Positions 53,415 through 62,355 of a stretch of DNA of 64,000 bases are shown one piece after another. The notes beneath the pieces were generated by a model that saw only the letters and a list, made by a program, of their open reading frames with translations, was not told the origin of the DNA and searched no databases. A program made the translations under genes and the position numbers. Each line of letters starts with the position of its first letter. Position 1 is the first letter of the stretch. This DNA comes from Algicella marina (GTDB lineage: Bacteria > Pseudomonadota > Alphaproteobacteria > Rhodobacterales > Rhodobacteraceae): the NCBI RefSeq assembly GCF_009931615.1, contig NZ_CP046620.1, positions 1,503,501-1,567,500 of the forward strand, given 5' to 3'.

Positions 53415-54146
53415 TCAGCGGATCGTGTACCCCCCATCGACCACAAGGTTTTCGCCGGTTACAATACCGGCTTCCGCCGACGACAGGTAAAGAGCGGCTG
53501 CCGCAATCTCCGACGGTCTGGCGAAGCGGCCGACCGGAATTTCGCGCTTTGCCCGTTCGCCCTTCTCGCCGGACCAGCCGACAAGCGCCATCGGCGTTTC
53601 CACCACGGTTGGCGAGATGGCATTGACGGTGATGCCGTGCTTTGCCCATTCCAGCGCGAGCACCTTCGTCAGGCCGATCAGTCCGGCCTTGCTGGCGCCG
53701 TAGGCTGCGTGTTCCGCAATTGCCACGATACCTGCTTGTGAGGCGATGTTGACAATACGACCTGTCGCGCTGCGTTTCAGCCACGGCAGCGCGGCGCAGG
53801 CGACAAGCCATGGGGCGCGGAGGTTTATGGCCTGAGTCATGTCCCAACCTTCGACCGATTGTTCCTCCGCGGGCGCGACGATGCCAACTCCGGCGTTATT
53901 TATCAGAACGTCGATGCCCACCGCCGCACCGATCGCCTCGACCGTTGCCGATATTGCCGCCGGGTCGGCGAGATCGAGCGGCCAGTAGCGGTGTTCGCCC
54001 GGCAAAGTCGAGGCAAGCTTGGTACAATCCTCACGATCGGCCAGCGCCAAGGTCGCGCCTGAACTGGCGTAAGCTTCCGCCAACGCGGTGCCGATGCCGC
54101 CCGCCGCGCCGGTGATAAGGACTGTCTTGCCGGTGAAGTCGGTCAT
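53415..54146 (-). CDS. Short-chain dehydrogenase, polyol-dehydrogenase type (SDR 1)
   Basis: The 243-residue classical SDR has the cofactor loop LITGAAGGIGTALAEAYASS, NNAG at residues 85-88, catalytic serine in NIASQAG, and YGASK. The C-terminal half (LEWAKHGITVNAISPTVVET, GENLVVDGGYTI) resembles threitol- and arabitol-type dehydrogenases. Aspartate after the second strand (LALADRED) suggests NAD. It is the last gene of the sugar operon. Substrate preference is inferred. Confidence 0.85.
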   Translation of the reverse strand: MTDFTGKTVLITGAAGGIGTALAEAYASSGATLALADREDCTKLASTLPGEHRYWPLDLADPAAISATVEAIGAAVGIDVLINNAGVGIVAPAEEQSVEGWDMTQAINLRAPWLVACAALPWLKRSATGRIVNIASQAGIVAIAEHAAYGASKAGLIGLTKVLALEWAKHGITVNAISPTVVETPMALVGWSGEKGERAKREIPVGRFARPSEIAAAALYLSSAEAGIVTGENLVVDGGYTIR

Positions 54147-54156
54147 CTGCCAGCCC

Positions 54157-54885
54157 TCAGATGTCGAAATTGGTGGGCAAGACGATCATGTCGCGGATCG
54201 TCACATTGCGACCGCGCGACAATGCGAAGATCAGCGCCTCCGCCACCTCCGATGGTTCGATCAGTGAGCCGTTTTCCTTGGCCTTGCGCAGGTTCTCTTC
54301 CGGCCAGTCGGCAAGCAGGGCAGAGATAACCGGACCGGGAGATACCTGCCCCACACGAATGCCATGCTCCCGCAACTGGCGGCGCATGGTCTGCACGAAG
54401 CAGGTAATGGCCCATTTCGAGCCGGAGTACACCGGCTCCCACGGGATGGCGGCGTGACCGGCAACGGAACAGGTGACCCAGATGTCACCCGTCTCACGAT
54501 GCTTCATGTGTGGAATGATAGCGTGAACATTCTTCATCACGGCATTGATGTTGAGATTCAGCATGCGGTCGATGGTGGCCGGATCCGTCTCGTCCAGATC
54601 ACCGCCGATATAGGTGCCGGCATTGCAGTAGAGGATATCGACATGGCTGACCTTGGAGAGGATCTCCGGCACCATGGCATCACAGCTTGGCGCATCGAGC
54701 AGGTCGGTGACCTGGGCGATGGCCCTGCCGCCCAGCCGCGACGTCAAGTCCTCCAGCGCGTTCGCATCACGATCCACCATGACGACGGTCGCGCCTTCGG
54801 CAAGCAGCGCCTCGGTGGCGGCGAGGCCTATGCCGGAGGCCGCGCCGGTGATAGCGGCGATTTTTCCGTTGAGAGATTCAGCCAT
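54157..54885 (-). CDS. Short-chain dehydrogenase, ribitol 2-dehydrogenase type (SDR 2)
   Basis: The 242-residue SDR closely resembles Klebsiella ribitol 2-dehydrogenase in layout. It has ITGAASGIGLAATEALLAEG, YCNAGTYIGGDLDETDP, LNLNINAVMKNV, WEPVYSGSKWAITCFVQTMR, IRVGQVSPGPVISALLADWP and the ending IRDMIVLPTNFDI. TGxxxGIG, N, S, Y and K are present. It would oxidise a pentitol or hexitol to a 2-ketose with NAD. It is separated from the neighbouring SDR genes by short gaps (10 and 24 bp). Confidence 0.85.
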   Translation of the reverse strand: MAESLNGKIAAITGAASGIGLAATEALLAEGATVVMVDRDANALEDLTSRLGGRAIAQVTDLLDAPSCDAMVPEILSKVSHVDILYCNAGTYIGGDLDETDPATIDRMLNLNINAVMKNVHAIIPHMKHRETGDIWVTCSVAGHAAIPWEPVYSGSKWAITCFVQTMRRQLREHGIRVGQVSPGPVISALLADWPEENLRKAKENGSLIEPSEVAEALIFALSRGRNVTIRDMIVLPTNFDI

Positions 54886-54909
54886 TGCGGGCTCCTTTTC
54901 CTTTCAGGT

Positions 54910-55641
54910 TCAGACAGCGAGGAAGCCGCCGTCAACGGGCAGCACTGCGCCCGTGATCATCGGGGCGTCATCGCCGAGCAGCATTATGATGGAACGGGCG
55001 ACATCATCGACTTCGGCGAAACGGCCGATGGGGTGACGGACCATCATCGGGTCCTTCTTTGCCGGTTCGGACCATGCGGCAGCGGCAAGTTCCGTCATCG
55101 TCACCGTCGGCGCGACGGCATTGACACGGATACCGTGCGGTCCGAGTTCGCGGGCCATGACACGGGTGGCCCCCTCCAGCCCGGCCTTGGAGGCGGCATA
55201 GCACATATGCTCCTCAAAGCCGCGATGTCCGGCGATGGAGGTCACATTGAGGATCGCGCCGCCGCCGCCTGCCGCAATGCGGGCACGCGCGAATTCCTGC
55301 GCACAGATCAGGGCGGCGCGCAGATTGATGCCGACGACGGCCTCATAGCCCGCGTCGGTCATGTCCACCACCCTTTCCAGCACGTTGGTGCCGGCGCAGT
55401 TCACCAGAAAGTCACAGGTTCCGGCTGCCTGCATCGCGGAGCGGGCAGCGCTGGTGTCGAGCAGGTCCACCGCAATGGAGGTACTGCCTGTTTCGGCGGA
55501 AAGGCTGTCGAGATCTGACTGCGTTCGTGCCATGGCGATGACCCGGGCACCCCGCCGTGCAAGTTCGGCGGCACAGGCGCGGCCGATGCCCTTGCCCGCG
55601 CCGGTGATGATGACGGATTTGCCGGTGAACTGTCCCTGCAT
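54910..55641 (-). CDS. Short-chain dehydrogenase, L-xylulose/carbonyl reductase type (SDR 3)
   Basis: The 243-residue SDR resembles dicarbonyl/L-xylulose reductase. It has VIITGAGKGIGRACAAELAR, RVIAMARTQSDLDSLSAETG (an arginine where NADPH enzymes hold the phosphate), VNCAGTNVLERVVDMT, CYAASKAGLE, MARELGPHGIRVNAVAPTVT, GRFAEVDDVA and PVDGGFLAV. NADPH use would suit ketose reduction, giving the operon both oxidising and reducing members. It has a 10-bp gap from SDR 4. Confidence 0.85.
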   Translation of the reverse strand: MQGQFTGKSVIITGAGKGIGRACAAELARRGARVIAMARTQSDLDSLSAETGSTSIAVDLLDTSAARSAMQAAGTCDFLVNCAGTNVLERVVDMTDAGYEAVVGINLRAALICAQEFARARIAAGGGGAILNVTSIAGHRGFEEHMCYAASKAGLEGATRVMARELGPHGIRVNAVAPTVTMTELAAAAWSEPAKKDPMMVRHPIGRFAEVDDVARSIIMLLGDDAPMITGAVLPVDGGFLAV

Positions 55642-55651
55642 GGTTGCCTCC

Positions 55652-56416
55652 CTAGTGCGTGGTATAGCCGCCGTCGGCGGTCAGCGTTGTTCCCGTGACG
55701 TAGGATGCTGCGTCAGAGGCGAGAAAGAGGACGCAATTCGCCATTTCCTCGGGCTGTCCGAAGCGGCCCATTGGGGTATTCGCCGCCCAGACGCTGCTCC
55801 AGTCTTCGCGGGCGAGGCCGCCCTTCGTCATGTCTGATACGACGTAGCCCGGGGCCAGAGCGTTCACCCGTATGCCACGCGCGGCATATTCGAACGCCAT
55901 CGTGGTGGTCATCTGGTGGATTGCGGCCTTCGATGAGTTGTAGGCCACCTGTAACTGCGGCTTGTTGGCGACAAACCCGGATATGGAACCGATATTGACG
56001 ATGGCGCCCCCGCCCTGTGCGAGCATCGGCACAACCGCCTCGCGGGCGAGGCGGAACGGGGCATTGAAGTTGGTGTCCATGATCGCGGCGAGGCGCTCGT
56101 CGCTGAAATTATGGAAATCGTCGTTATCGGCGATGCCAGCGTTGTTGACGAGGATGTCGAGGCTGCCGAACCGATCCAACGATGCGGCCACCAGCGTGGC
56201 AGGAGCGTCCGGGGTCGTGACGTCGGCCGCCAGCCAGTGGGCGGTTTCGGAATGATCCGAGAGCAAATCCAAAAGTTCCGGCGTCTCCGAGCGGCTGGTC
56301 AGGAGGCAGCGGGCCCCGGCCTCCAGAAACAGCCGGGCGATAGCGAGGCCGATGCCACGGTTGCTGCCGGTGATCAACGCGGTTTTGCCGTCGAGACGAA
56401 ACTGGGAAAGGGACAT
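55652..56416 (-). CDS. Short-chain dehydrogenase, galactitol/sorbose-type (SDR 4)
   Basis: The 254-residue SDR has ALITGSNRGIGLAIARLFLE, NNAG, the serine in NIGSISGFVANKPQLQVAYN, YNSSK, RVNALAPGYVVSDMTKGG, and SYVTGTTLTADGGY. The stretch around SISG and ALAPGYV resembles the galactitol dehydrogenase of Rhodobacter sphaeroides. It is separated from the GatZ-like gene by 12 bp. The four SDRs of this operon come from different subfamilies, so they are not recent copies of one another. Confidence 0.85.
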   Translation of the reverse strand: MSLSQFRLDGKTALITGSNRGIGLAIARLFLEAGARCLLTSRSETPELLDLLSDHSETAHWLAADVTTPDAPATLVAASLDRFGSLDILVNNAGIADNDDFHNFSDERLAAIMDTNFNAPFRLAREAVVPMLAQGGGAIVNIGSISGFVANKPQLQVAYNSSKAAIHQMTTTMAFEYAARGIRVNALAPGYVVSDMTKGGLAREDWSSVWAANTPMGRFGQPEEMANCVLFLASDAASYVTGTTLTADGGYTTH

Positions 56417-56428
56417 ATGACTTCCTCC

Positions 56429-57700
56429 TTAAACCGCACAGGCGGTGTGGTAACTGCGAAGCGTGTCGGTGATCCGGTCGACGAGCAGGTCTTCCGGTTC
56501 CAGCGGATGAGCTGCGAACGCCTCCGCCTGCGGCAGGTGCTGTCGGATCAGCGGTAACGGGACCAACTGCCCACGCAGGGCATGTATGAGCCGTGCCACT
56601 GCCTGCATGGCTTCCTTGCGTGTCCAGTAGTAGCGAATACGATCCGATAGCGAATAGTGGCGCAGCATCCGCTCATCCCCGGCAGTGCCTTGGTAATGGC
56701 TCCGCCAGTGATCGGGGGAGGCCAGCATCAGCCTCTCCATCTCGGAATAGAGCGGGCGGGTTCCGTACCCCGGCAGAAGATCCGACGCGATGAGATCCAG
56801 CGCATAGAGTGCCTCGCGCAGGACAAATGTGAGTTCCGGGCCGACTTTGAGAATGGCGAAACCGTCCTGCACGAGACGGGAAAGCGGTTCGGTGCCCTGG
56901 TAGTCGGTCGAGTGGGCTTCGAAGATGATGCCAGGTTCTTCTGCAAGTGCAGCGACAAGGCCTCGGGCCGGCGCCGGATCATATGCGATGACGTTGCGGT
57001 TGCCGAATTCCACCCCCGGCTGAACGACAAGGCCGATAACGCGGCTGAAGGCATCATCCAGACCGTTGTCCGCGAAGGCTTGCCGGTGAACGGCAAGCGT
57101 ATGGCGTGCGGCGTCGGGATCGGTGGGTCTGATCTCGGCGAGAGCGTGGTCGGCACCGCCGGGTGGCGGCACTTCAGTACCGATGATGTAGAGGGGCGGC
57201 GGCACACCGGCGTCACGCGCCGTCCGCTCCGCCACCGCTGCCAGCCGGGCGGCGCGATTGGCGGTGGCGACATCGTCGAGCGCCACAGGTTCCCCGGCGC
57301 AGCCCATGGAAGCGTCCAGATGGATCTTTGCAAATCCGGCTGCGACAAACGCCGCGACCATCCGCTCCGCCTGCAGCATCGCCGCGTCCGCCCGTTGATC
57401 ACGCCAGGGGTTGGGGCCGAGATGGTCACCGCCGAGAATGACCAGTTCCGGCGGGCAGGCTTCTTCGGCCGCGATGGAATGAACAAGGGTCGCGAAGTCC
57501 TGCGGGGTCATGCCCGTGTAGCCGCCGAGATGGTTGACCTGGTTGCAGGTTGCCTCGATCAGCACCGTCGCGCCGGTTTCGCGTCCGTGGCGCAGTGCGG
57601 CCCGCAGTACGAGCGGATGCGCCGAGCAGACCGAGGTGATCCCCTTCGGCTTGCCCCCGTGATAGAGCGATGCGAGGTCGGTAAGCGTGACCCGGCTCAT
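56429..57700 (-). CDS. GatZ/KbaZ family protein, probable D-tagatose 6-phosphate 4-epimerase
   Basis: The 423-residue protein is of the family once described as the non-catalytic subunit of tagatose-bisphosphate aldolase. Landmarks are GITSVCSAHPLVLRAALRHG, VNHLGGYTGMTPQDF, ILGGDHLGPNPWRDQ and KIHLDASMGC. In Agrobacterium a homologue is an epimerase that converts D-tagatose 6-phosphate to D-fructose 6-phosphate (EC 5.1.3.40, from memory). No GatY/KbaY partner is in the operon, and a sugar kinase lies directly upstream (4-bp overlap), which favours the epimerase reading. A subunit of an aldolase encoded elsewhere remains possible. Confidence 0.85.
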   Translation of the reverse strand: MSRVTLTDLASLYHGGKPKGITSVCSAHPLVLRAALRHGRETGATVLIEATCNQVNHLGGYTGMTPQDFATLVHSIAAEEACPPELVILGGDHLGPNPWRDQRADAAMLQAERMVAAFVAAGFAKIHLDASMGCAGEPVALDDVATANRAARLAAVAERTARDAGVPPPLYIIGTEVPPPGGADHALAEIRPTDPDAARHTLAVHRQAFADNGLDDAFSRVIGLVVQPGVEFGNRNVIAYDPAPARGLVAALAEEPGIIFEAHSTDYQGTEPLSRLVQDGFAILKVGPELTFVLREALYALDLIASDLLPGYGTRPLYSEMERLMLASPDHWRSHYQGTAGDERMLRHYSLSDRIRYYWTRKEAMQAVARLIHALRGQLVPLPLIRQHLPQAEAFAAHPLEPEDLLVDRITDTLRSYHTACAV

Positions 57701-58689
57701 GCCACCCTGCCCTTCCCGGCGATGAATGCATCAAGTTCCGCCCGCGTGCCTGCGCCCTCCATCGGGCCGCGGAAAGTGACATTGCGGGCTCCCGCGGCAT
57801 TTCCATAAGTCAATGCCTGCGCCATATCGAAACCGAGACGGCGGGCCGCGACATATGCGCCGCCGAAACAGTCGCCGGCGCCGGTCGGGTCCAGTTCCGT
57901 CACCGCGAAGGCGGGTGCGTCGATGCGGGTGCCCTCAGCGGTGAAACAGGTCGAGCCTGCCGCGCCGCGCTTCAGCACGATTTCACGCGCGCCTCCGGCG
58001 AACAAGCTGGCCAGAGCAGCGTTCTCGCCTGCCGAAGCGTCTGTGCCGGCGGCCACGAAGAGTTCCGGACCGGACGGCAGCAGGAGATCTGCCATCGACA
58101 CCACGGCGGCGAAACGGCTGGCCGTGTCGGCATCGGCACCGAGTTCCTTGCGCAGATTGGGGTCGAGCGACACACTGCCGCCGCGGGACTTGATGATGCC
58201 GGCTGCCCGCTCGATGACTTGCCAGATACGCTGTTGAACCAGCAACGTACCCATGATGTGCAGGTGACCGGCGCGGGCCACGACGGCCTCAACCTCCGCT
58301 GTCCAGTCCAGAGCGCCCGCGGCGGATGTCCACATGTTGTAGACGAAATCACGATCTCCGTCGTCGCGATAGCGGACGAAAGCCGTGCCGGTCGGCAGGG
58401 CCGGATCGACATGGATGGCGGATGTATCGACGCCGTCACGCTGCAATCTGTCGGTGTTCACACGTCCGAAATCATCCTTGCCGACGGAGCCGATCATGGC
58501 CGCGGAGCCACCGAACCGACCGCATTGGTCGATGAAGATCGCCGGAGCGCCGCTGGGATACGGCCCGGTCAGGGGCTGCGGTTCCAGAAAGCCGCTGCCG
58601 GCGGTATTGGCGACGATTTCCACCAGGATCTCACCGATGCAGAGCGTCGGGCCGAAATCGTCGGGAGACAGTGGATTGGGGGTGGGCAT
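57697..58689 (-). CDS. PfkB family kinase, probable tagatose/ketose kinase
   Basis: The 330-residue ribokinase-fold enzyme has LCIGEILVEIVANTAG at the N-terminus, the sugar-site YPSGAPAIFIDQCGRFGGSA, and the catalytic VTELDPTGAGDCFGGAYVAA. It matches the group containing Agrobacterium tagatose kinase in neighbourhood, not in any measured similarity. It would make the ketose 6-phosphate used by the GatZ-like protein. The ATG 58689 is chosen because GAGGG lies upstream and the preceding frame runs into the epimerase gene. The stop overlaps the next gene by 4 bp. Confidence 0.85.
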   Translation of the reverse strand: MPTPNPLSPDDFGPTLCIGEILVEIVANTAGSGFLEPQPLTGPYPSGAPAIFIDQCGRFGGSAAMIGSVGKDDFGRVNTDRLQRDGVDTSAIHVDPALPTGTAFVRYRDDGDRDFVYNMWTSAAGALDWTAEVEAVVARAGHLHIMGTLLVQQRIWQVIERAAGIIKSRGGSVSLDPNLRKELGADADTASRFAAVVSMADLLLPSGPELFVAAGTDASAGENAALASLFAGGAREIVLKRGAAGSTCFTAEGTRIDAPAFAVTELDPTGAGDCFGGAYVAARRLGFDMAQALTYGNAAGARNVTFRGPMEGAGTRAELDAFIAGKGRVA

Positions 58690-58700
58690 GGCCGTGGCCC

Positions 58701-59585
58701 TCAGGTGCGCGCGTTGGTGGCGCGGCGGCGCTGAGCCTCCGCCCATTTCAGTTCGATGAACTGCTTGGCGTGAGCCGCGAGCGGATCGTTCTCCGTCCAT
58801 GTGTCACGCCAGATGGCGCAGGCGAGCGACAGGCTCTCGTCGACAATTGCGGCGGAAAAGCTTTCGAAGACGATGTCACGATCATATCCGATATCGACGA
58901 GGGCGTCGAAGACAGGCTCCCACTGAATGGTGCCGTCACCCAGGTAGCCACGATTGGACTCGCCGATGTGAAAATAGCCGATCCGGTCACCCGCCAAACG
59001 GATGGCGGCGGCGGGATCGGCCTCCTCGATCTGCATGTGGAAAGTATCGAGATGCAGGCGGACATGCGCGCTGCCCGTATCGTCGATAAATTTCAGGCCC
59101 TGCGCGGTGGTGTTCAGGAGATTGCTTTCAAAGCGGTTGACCAGTTCCAGCACCAGATCAACGCCCGCCGCCTCTGCGAGGTCTGCCGTTTCGGCAATGG
59201 CCTCGACCGAGTTCTTCCAGCCGTCCACCGTCGGCTGACGGCTATATTTCGTATGCGCTGAATAGAGAATGCCGCCAAGTTTGTCGCCGCCCACATCACG
59301 GACGGCACGGACGGCATCCGCCAGCATCGCCTTGCCGGCCGCAACCCGCTCCGGTTCCTCCGCCGAGACATCCTTCTCCGGCGGCAGGCCCATGGTCACG
59401 CCGATCTGTACGTCGAGTTCCTGACTCTTGCGGGCCAGCCGGTCGAGATCGAAGAGTTCCGGGCGCAGATACGCAAACTCGATGCAGCGGTATCCGTGCT
59501 CCGCCGATTTCTCCAACGCCATTTCCAGGCCTTCCTGGGTCTGGCCACCAGTCCAGACGAATGAGTGAATTCCGAGCCGCTTCAT
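58701..59585 (-). CDS. Sugar isomerase/ketose 3-epimerase family (TIM barrel)
   Basis: The 294-residue AP-endonuclease-fold protein is of the D-tagatose/D-psicose 3-epimerase type. The expected metal ligands are in LVLELVNRFES (glutamate), VRLHLDTFHMQIEEAD (aspartate), YFHIGESNRGYL (histidine) and DIVFESFSA (glutamate). It would interconvert ketohexoses at C3, for instance tagatose/sorbose. It starts 1 bp after the SorC gene stop and leads the catabolic part of the operon. Confidence 0.88.
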   Translation of the reverse strand: MKRLGIHSFVWTGGQTQEGLEMALEKSAEHGYRCIEFAYLRPELFDLDRLARKSQELDVQIGVTMGLPPEKDVSAEEPERVAAGKAMLADAVRAVRDVGGDKLGGILYSAHTKYSRQPTVDGWKNSVEAIAETADLAEAAGVDLVLELVNRFESNLLNTTAQGLKFIDDTGSAHVRLHLDTFHMQIEEADPAAAIRLAGDRIGYFHIGESNRGYLGDGTIQWEPVFDALVDIGYDRDIVFESFSAAIVDESLSLACAIWRDTWTENDPLAAHAKQFIELKWAEAQRRRATNART

Positions 59586-59586
59586 G

Positions 59587-60582
59587 TTATGCCTCTTGTC
59601 CCTGATCTTTGGTTACGTTCGCCTGCGCCGCAAGCAACAGCTCGGCCGTCACATCATCGGTGACCAGCGTGTCCACCAGACCGCGGGCGCAGGCGGCGCG
59701 GATGATGTCGACCTTGTGCGCGCCAGCTGCCGCCATGATTTTCTCGGGCACGTTATGTACCAGTTCGAGCGGCATACCGATGGTGCGATCGTCAACGTCG
59801 GGCGACACGGAATTGCCGTCACGGTCGAGGAACTGGCCGAGCACATCGCCGATCGCCCCTGCGTTCATCAGGTTTGCCGGTGTCAGTTCACGCGGCAGGC
59901 CATGCGAAACGAGGAAGGACTTTTCCGAGACGTTGGAGCAGGTGAGGATGACGGCATCGAGCGAGTCGAACTTCGCGAAATGTTCCTTCAGCGCATACTG
60001 GGAAAGGAAGAGATCCCGGTCGATCCCATCCGAAAGATAGATAGGTGCCGTCAGGATGGAATAATGTGCACCAAGCGCATCGGCGAAGCCGGACGCAATG
60101 CCAAACGAGTTGAAGGTGGAGCCTTGCGCGGTGCCGCCGAGAATGGACACGACTTCCATCCCTGGATGGGACTGCTTCTGAAGCTTGCGAATGGCGGAAT
60201 CGAGGGTCAGGCCCCATGAGACGCCGAACGACTTCCATTGCGCCACCCGCAATCTTTCCGAGAGATGCGCTGCGAGGGCCGCACCGACCGGGCGATGGTA
60301 GTCATGTTCGTCCCGGTTGGCGGGCGCAACAACGGCACGGCTGAGACCCAGCGCATCCTTCAGATCATGCTGCAGTTCCACGCGGGCAACGAATGGCGAG
60401 TCGATCTGGACCTTCACGAGGCCCAGCGCCTTCGCCCGCTGAATTGCCTGATTCACGCGCAGGCGCGTGACATCGAGCATCTTCGCAATTTCCGCCTGGG
60501 TCATCTCGTTGACGTAGTAGTGCCAGCAGACCTCCGCGATGAAAGCCTCGGTGTCTTCGTTAGGCTCGCGCGCCACTGTCAT
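59587..60582 (-). CDS. SorC/DeoR-type sugar-binding transcriptional regulator
   Basis: The 331-residue regulator has an N-terminal helix-turn-helix (YYVNEMTQAEIAKMLDVTRL, RVNQAIQRAKALGLV) and a C-terminal sugar-phosphate-sensing domain (VSILGGTAQGSTFNSFGIAS, VILTCSNVSEKS, GAIGDVLGQFLDRDGN). SorC-family proteins respond to phosphorylated sugars. The ATG 60582 follows GGGGAGGA; a longer frame from 60681 lacks a ribosome site and crosses the operator region. It is the first gene of the minus-strand operon and divergent from the ABC transporter, so it probably controls both. Confidence 0.92.
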   Translation of the reverse strand: MTVAREPNEDTEAFIAEVCWHYYVNEMTQAEIAKMLDVTRLRVNQAIQRAKALGLVKVQIDSPFVARVELQHDLKDALGLSRAVVAPANRDEHDYHRPVGAALAAHLSERLRVAQWKSFGVSWGLTLDSAIRKLQKQSHPGMEVVSILGGTAQGSTFNSFGIASGFADALGAHYSILTAPIYLSDGIDRDLFLSQYALKEHFAKFDSLDAVILTCSNVSEKSFLVSHGLPRELTPANLMNAGAIGDVLGQFLDRDGNSVSPDVDDRTIGMPLELVHNVPEKIMAAAGAHKVDIIRAACARGLVDTLVTDDVTAELLLAAQANVTKDQGQEA

Positions 60583-60787
60583 TCCTCCCCGCACGACACG
60601 AATTGTTCGTTGATCAAGCGAGAGGATGGCACGAAATTCATTTGTATGGCAAGCGATACATCTGAAAATTTTCACTTGCATGGGCTTCCTTACAATTGCA
60701 TCCTTGCGGTGGGAGGAGACGCGAATCGTCGGGCTACACGGGCTCTGGCGCCGCGGATCACTCCCTAATGTTTAGGGAGGAAAGCAC
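60583..60787. promoter_or_regulatory. Divergent operator/promoter region of the sugar divergon
   Basis: There are three operator-like elements in 205 bp. They are the inverted repeat ACGAA-TTG-TTCGT (60598-60610), the imperfect ACGAA-N5-TTTGT (60631-60645), and the perfect 12-bp palindrome TGAAAATTTTCA (60663-60674). The first two share the half-site ACGAA and are 33 bp apart, a spacing of about three helical turns. The stretch is rich in A and T against a high-GC background, which suits promoters for both directions. Confidence 0.55.
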
Positions 60788-62227
60788 ATGAGCTTTGCAT
60801 ACAAACTCGCCGGTTCCGCGCTTGCGATCACCGTCGCGGCAGGCGCGGCCTTTGCTGACGGCCACGAAGACTGGTGGAAACAGGCGGCCGAACCGTACCA
60901 AGGTGTGACGCTGCGCGGTGTAACGGAATCGTCGCCGCCATCACTCTATATCCGCGAGGTGCTGGCACCACAGTTCGAGGAACTGACCGGCATTCGCGTC
61001 GATGTCGAAACCACGTCCTGGGACCAGATGTTCGACAAGGCGATCAAGGACATGGAGGCCGGAACAGGCATCTATGACATGGTCTACATCGAGCAGGACA
61101 TCATCTACTCCTACCTCGCCCGAGACTTCCTGACGGATCTGACAACCCTTCTGGGCGACAATCCCGACCTGCAGGCGCCGACCTACAGCGAAGACAATTT
61201 CACGACCTTCGCGGACTACTTCAAGGATGACGAGGGCCATCTCTACGGCGTGCCGATGGAAGCCTTCATCAAGGTCTATCTCTATCGGAAAGACCTGTTT
61301 GAGGACGCCGACATTCAGGCCGCCTTCAAGGAAAAGACCGGCCGTGACCTCGCACCGGCCACGACCCATGACGAATACGCAGAGATCGCCCAGTTCTTCA
61401 CTGATTGGGGCAAGGAAAATGACATGGATCTCTGGGGCACCACGGCGCAGGCCCACACCGGCCACGTGGCGTCCTGGTACGAATACTTCGAGTCCATCGC
61501 TCCGACCTTCGGTGTCTATAACTGGGGCATCGACGCCGACAACAACTACGCAGCCTCGGTCGAGAACGGCGGCGAAATGAACAGCGATACCGCCAAGGAA
61601 GCGCTGACATGGTGGTTGTCGATGCGGGATATCGCGCCACCCGAATCCGTGCAGTCCACGTGGACGGAAGTGGGCACGACCTTCGGCGCCGGCCGCGCTG
61701 CACAGGGGCTCGTTTACGGTGAGAATGCAGGCTGGATTGCCGCGGACGACACCAAGTCTCTGGTCGTCGGCAAAGTCGGCGTGGCGATGCCGCCGCTGGC
61801 AGACGGAATTCTCGACGAAGTCGAGGGCGGTGAAGGCTACGTCGGTTACTATGACGGCGGTGCATTCGGGTTGCCCACAACCTCCAAGCAGAAGGAAGCG
61901 GCAGCACTGTTCCTGCAGTACATCGGCCAGAACGAAGTTCAGCCTGACTGGGCCGTCGCCGCACCGCGAGTGACCAACACCGCGACGTACGACGACCCGA
62001 AAGTTCAGGAAATGAATGCTGAACTCGGTGGCTACTACGACATGCTGAAAGACAAGGGCTACCTGTTCGCAGGCGCTCCGGCCTACCCTTTCCATGCACA
62101 GGTGCGTGAAGCCACGGCGCCGACCTTCTACAAGATCCTGACCGGCGACCTCGGCGTTTCCGAAGGGCTTGACCAGATGGCCGCCGAAGCCGAAGCGGAG
62201 CTGACCAACCTCGGCTATCGCAACTGA
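60788..62227 (+). CDS. ABC transporter extracellular sugar-binding protein (CUT1 type)
   Basis: The 479-residue periplasmic binding protein has a signal peptide ([20 protein letters not shown], cleavage after AFA). The fold is of the family 1 carbohydrate-binding class ([60 protein letters not shown]). It is longer than most CUT1 binding proteins. Strong GGAGG lies 8 bases before the ATG. It is the first gene of the plus-strand operon and most likely binds a polyol or ketose given the minus-strand enzymes. Sequence alone does not show the ligand. Confidence 0.9.
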   Translation: MSFAYKLAGSALAITVAAGAAFADGHEDWWKQAAEPYQGVTLRGVTESSPPSLYIREVLAPQFEELTGIRVDVETTSWDQMFDKAIKDMEAGTGIYDMVYIEQDIIYSYLARDFLTDLTTLLGDNPDLQAPTYSEDNFTTFADYFKDDEGHLYGVPMEAFIKVYLYRKDLFEDADIQAAFKEKTGRDLAPATTHDEYAEIAQFFTDWGKENDMDLWGTTAQAHTGHVASWYEYFESIAPTFGVYNWGIDADNNYAASVENGGEMNSDTAKEALTWWLSMRDIAPPESVQSTWTEVGTTFGAGRAAQGLVYGENAGWIAADDTKSLVVGKVGVAMPPLADGILDEVEGGEGYVGYYDGGAFGLPTTSKQKEAAALFLQYIGQNEVQPDWAVAAPRVTNTATYDDPKVQEMNAELGGYYDMLKDKGYLFAGAPAYPFHAQVREATAPTFYKILTGDLGVSEGLDQMAAEAEAELTNLGYRN

Positions 62228-62249
62228 ATCGACCCTCCCTGTCGATCCC

Positions 62250-62278
62250 GGGGCTGCCGCCATTCGTGGCGGCGCCCC
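62250..62278 (+). repeat. Stable intra-operon stem-loop after the binding-protein gene
   Basis: GGGGC-T-GCCGCCA, loop TTCG, TGGCGGC-GCCCC: 12 pairs with one bulged T and a stable tetraloop, and no T run after it. Such structures commonly protect the binding-protein mRNA and lower expression of the downstream permeases. Confidence 0.65.
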
Positions 62279-62355
62279 ACCCTGCCCGACCGCGACACAT
62301 TGACGGGACGGCGCAATCCGATCTCAATACAAACAAAAAACGCGGGAGGTAGACG

